Source of the DNA: Xiphias gladius
Lineage: Eukaryota; Chordata; Actinopteri; Istiophoriformes; Xiphiidae
Assembly: GCF_016859285.1 (NCBI RefSeq)
Contig: NC_053412.1
Location: 4,584,289-4,648,288, forward strand
DNA: 64,000 nt
Direction: 5' to 3'
Shown: piece by piece, positions 61,993 to 64,000 of the stretch
How positions within the stretch are numbered: position 1 is the stretch's first letter
How the letters are laid out: each line of letters begins with the position of its first letter
Position numbers and translations under genes: made by a program
Notes under the pieces: model-generated
The model's input: only the letters and a program-made list of their open reading frames with translations
What the model was told of the DNA's origin: nothing
Databases searched by the model: none

Positions 61993-62899
61993 TTAAGTTT
62001 GAAGTTTGTTCTCAGTTGAATACCTTGATGATTTCCAGGTGTGGCTTCAGTCGGTGTCATCTGTCAATCATGTTAAAAATACCTCCATTTGAGTGGTTCA
62101 GCCGCACCTTTATAAAGACAGTGCAAATAATAGCCGTACAACAAGTAACGTTTTCAGATAATGAGAAAGTCCGGTCTAGGTCGAAATGCCAAGGTGTCTC
62201 TTCTTTTAGGACCATTCATCATTTAAACATTTTAAATAGGTGCAAAGTTAAGCAGTGTTGAGAACCAGGTGTACTATAGATATATACATACTGCATTTCC
62301 CTACTCACACATAAATATACACTGATAGAAAAGCATGTCTGTACATAAAAACATGGCAAAACCATAAACTCAGCCACAGAAAAGTGTCTTTACTCAATAG
62401 GATCAACCTCGGATAGGGGTTAGGGTCAGGTCCCAGTTTTTTAGCTTGGGTCAAATCACTTGAATCTTGTCCTCTATACTCCCTGCCCTCTTTGTCCTTT
62501 TTACCCGTGTAGAAACCCATAATTACTTTAACAAAAAAATGCTTAAAAAGCCAATGAAAAGGGAGAGGGACCCATAGACAAATGCGCTTTGTATTCGTTT
62601 TCTGTACAGCCACAAAAATGAGCTCAAACACACACACTGAATCATGCATGCAGCACACACCTGAGGTTAGTGAGGCTTAAAATACAGCAGGTGTGACAAA
62701 TATTCGCTGATCACAAGACACGCTTCTCGCAGAGTCGAACAGGCTGAGAGCTGTGAACCAGCCCTGATTCATTCACTTCTACTTTTTATTCTATGACTTT
62801 CAAGTAAAAAGCGAAAGGTCTCTCTCTCGCGTCCTCCTCCTCCTCCTCTCCTCACTCCTCCTCTCTGCCTCACCCTCTCCTCCCCTCTTCCACGGGGCC

Positions 62900-63130
62900 C
62901 TTGGCTTGGCAGCTGATCCTCTCTCCACGTCACCTCCCTTCACATTTGGCCTGCGCCGAGCCGCCTGCCATCACCATCAAAGCACAGGCTGCCTCCCAAC
63001 TGTTAGCACCCCGCGACGTCGCTAATAAAAAGCCTGGGTTATAAATATGAACAGAAGAGCATGCATAATGCCCTAAAGGAAGGCCCAAAACACCACTAAA
63101 CAGACAAATGTAATGGGGTGGCTACGGCTC
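62900..63130. promoter_or_regulatory. Candidate conserved non-coding element in klf7 intron 1
   Basis: Repeat-free sequence with CGACGTCGCTAATAAAAAGC (a CRE-like palindrome), GGGTTATAAATATGAAC and GAGCATGCATAATGCCC motifs. It is bounded on the left by a CTCCTC-rich stretch. Judged from composition only. Confidence 0.25.
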
Positions 63131-63701
63131 ATTAATTTTAGGATGATCGTGTTTAGTTTTTACAGATGTCGTGATAGACACAAGGTGCTATGAATAATAC
63201 TCAGAGCTGATGCTACCAGAGTTGAAAAGGGCAGGACTATAAGGGGGCCCTGAGCTGGAGGGGGTGATGCAGTACTATTGTTAAATGCACTGAGGTTGGG
63301 GGGGGGGGTGCTGTCACATCTTTTCAGATATGACCGATGATTCCCTGCAGTAACATCCTTGCAGGGTTGCATGATACTGAGTTATGTGGAATTTTTTTTT
63401 TTACTTAGAACTGAGGTTTTGATTAATGATATAGATTTTTAGACACAGTGATTCAGTAAAATAAAACAACACTAATGTCATTATTTTTTGTAAAGTCACA
63501 GATATAAAATGTCTCAAAAAATGTATAACAGTGGTCTTTTGTAATTAATCTGTAAGGGGATTTTTTAAAGTAATACTTTGACATTTTTAGAAATTTAATT
63601 TTGATTTATTTTATTTGCTCTGTTGCCAAGAGTTAAATGTGAAGCTTGATCAGCTCTAATGTCTGTATGGTAAATCTGTGGCTGGAGCCAGCTGACGTTT
63701 A

Positions 63702-64000
63702 GCCTAGCTTAGCATAAAGTCTGGAAATGGGGGTGGGGGGGCAGCTAGCCTGGTTTTGTGAAGGTAACAAAGTCCATTTAACAGTAGTTCTAAAACTCAC
63801 TATTCAACATGTTATATCTTGTTTGTTTCAATCCAAACAAAAGTCAAAGAGTAAAAATGTCAGTTTGCCATTTTAAGGAGTGTTATTTGCTTCACTATTT
63901 GCAGTTTTTAACTTTGGACAGAGCCAGGCTAGCTGTTTCCCCCTGTTTCCAGTCTTTATGCTAAGCTAAGCTAATGAGCTGCTGGTTGTTGCTTCATACT
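63702..64000. mobile_element. Palindromic teleost repeat with long inverted arms, at the right edge
   Basis: The left arm has GCCTAGCTTAGCATAAAGTC then TGGAAATGGGGG and CAGCTAGCCTGG. The right arm (63925-63974) has the inverse: CCAGGCTAGCTGTTTCCCCC, TGTTTCCAGTC, TTTATGCTAAGCTAAGC. The arms are about 70 nt long with a roughly 180-nt middle. I recall this sequence as a very abundant non-coding repeat of perciform fish. It probably continues past the window. Confidence 0.7.

Larger units (their letters stand above)
58317..64000 (-). other. klf7 intron 1 (left part; exon 1 is outside the window)
   Basis: The first exon, which in KLF7 proteins begins MDVLASY, was not found on the minus strand up to 64000, so intron 1 exceeds 5.6 kb. 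It contains purine-rich DNA (60040-60160), a CA tract (60258-60281), possible conserved elements (61320-61480, 62900-63130), a MITE copy (61795-61992) and a palindromic repeat at the right edge (63702-64000). Confidence 0.65.

Overview
This window is nuclear DNA from a teleost fish, probably a percomorph. The signs are vertebrate-type split genes with GT-AG introns of 0.1-8 kb, very abundant (CA)n/(GT)n microsatellites, and degraded copies of several repeat families typical of teleost genomes. No prokaryotic, organellar or viral features were seen, and almost all long open frames are chance frames through simple repeats or introns.

Four genes can be supported, all from exons reconstructed by hand. 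(1) A signal-peptide first exon on the minus strand (15710-15773) has a promoter-like region upstream (to about 16290). The rest of that gene lies beyond the left edge, so 1-15.7 kb is read as its first intron. Neuropilin-2 (nrp2) is the best guess, not proven. (2) ramp1 on the plus strand is complete in three coding exons (18745-18799, 21085-21223, 25335-25590) and encodes 149 aa. (3) A class I SAM-dependent methyltransferase on the minus strand (31443 down to 27534) has five coding exons recognised; its last exon was not found. A decayed Penelope-like retroelement fills nearly all of its first intron, in antisense. (4) klf7 on the minus strand has exons 2-4 (58316-57689, 49733-49610, 45318-45267). 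Its first exon lies beyond the right edge.

Layout: 1-15.7 kb is a presumed long first intron with microsatellites, two decayed MITE copies and AT-rich, homeodomain-motif stretches that look like conserved non-coding elements. 15.7-18.7 kb is a GC-rich divergent promoter region. 18.7-25.8 kb is ramp1. 27.4-31.4 kb is the methyltransferase. 31.5-45.2 kb is a gene-free stretch between the methyltransferase and the klf7 3' end, with several possible enhancers and at least three transposon copies; its right part probably includes the klf7 3' UTR. 45.3-64 kb is klf7 with large introns.

The genes do not form an operon-like unit. KLF7 and NRP2 are both on human 2q33, and RAMP1 is on 2q37, so the block is plausibly a rearranged piece of that conserved region. 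No wholly new system was recognised. The most interesting items are the Penelope-like insertion next to a splice donor, an 18-bp palindrome centred on TAATTA, an inverted pair of nuclear-receptor-like motifs, and an unidentified coding-like fragment in ramp1 intron 2.
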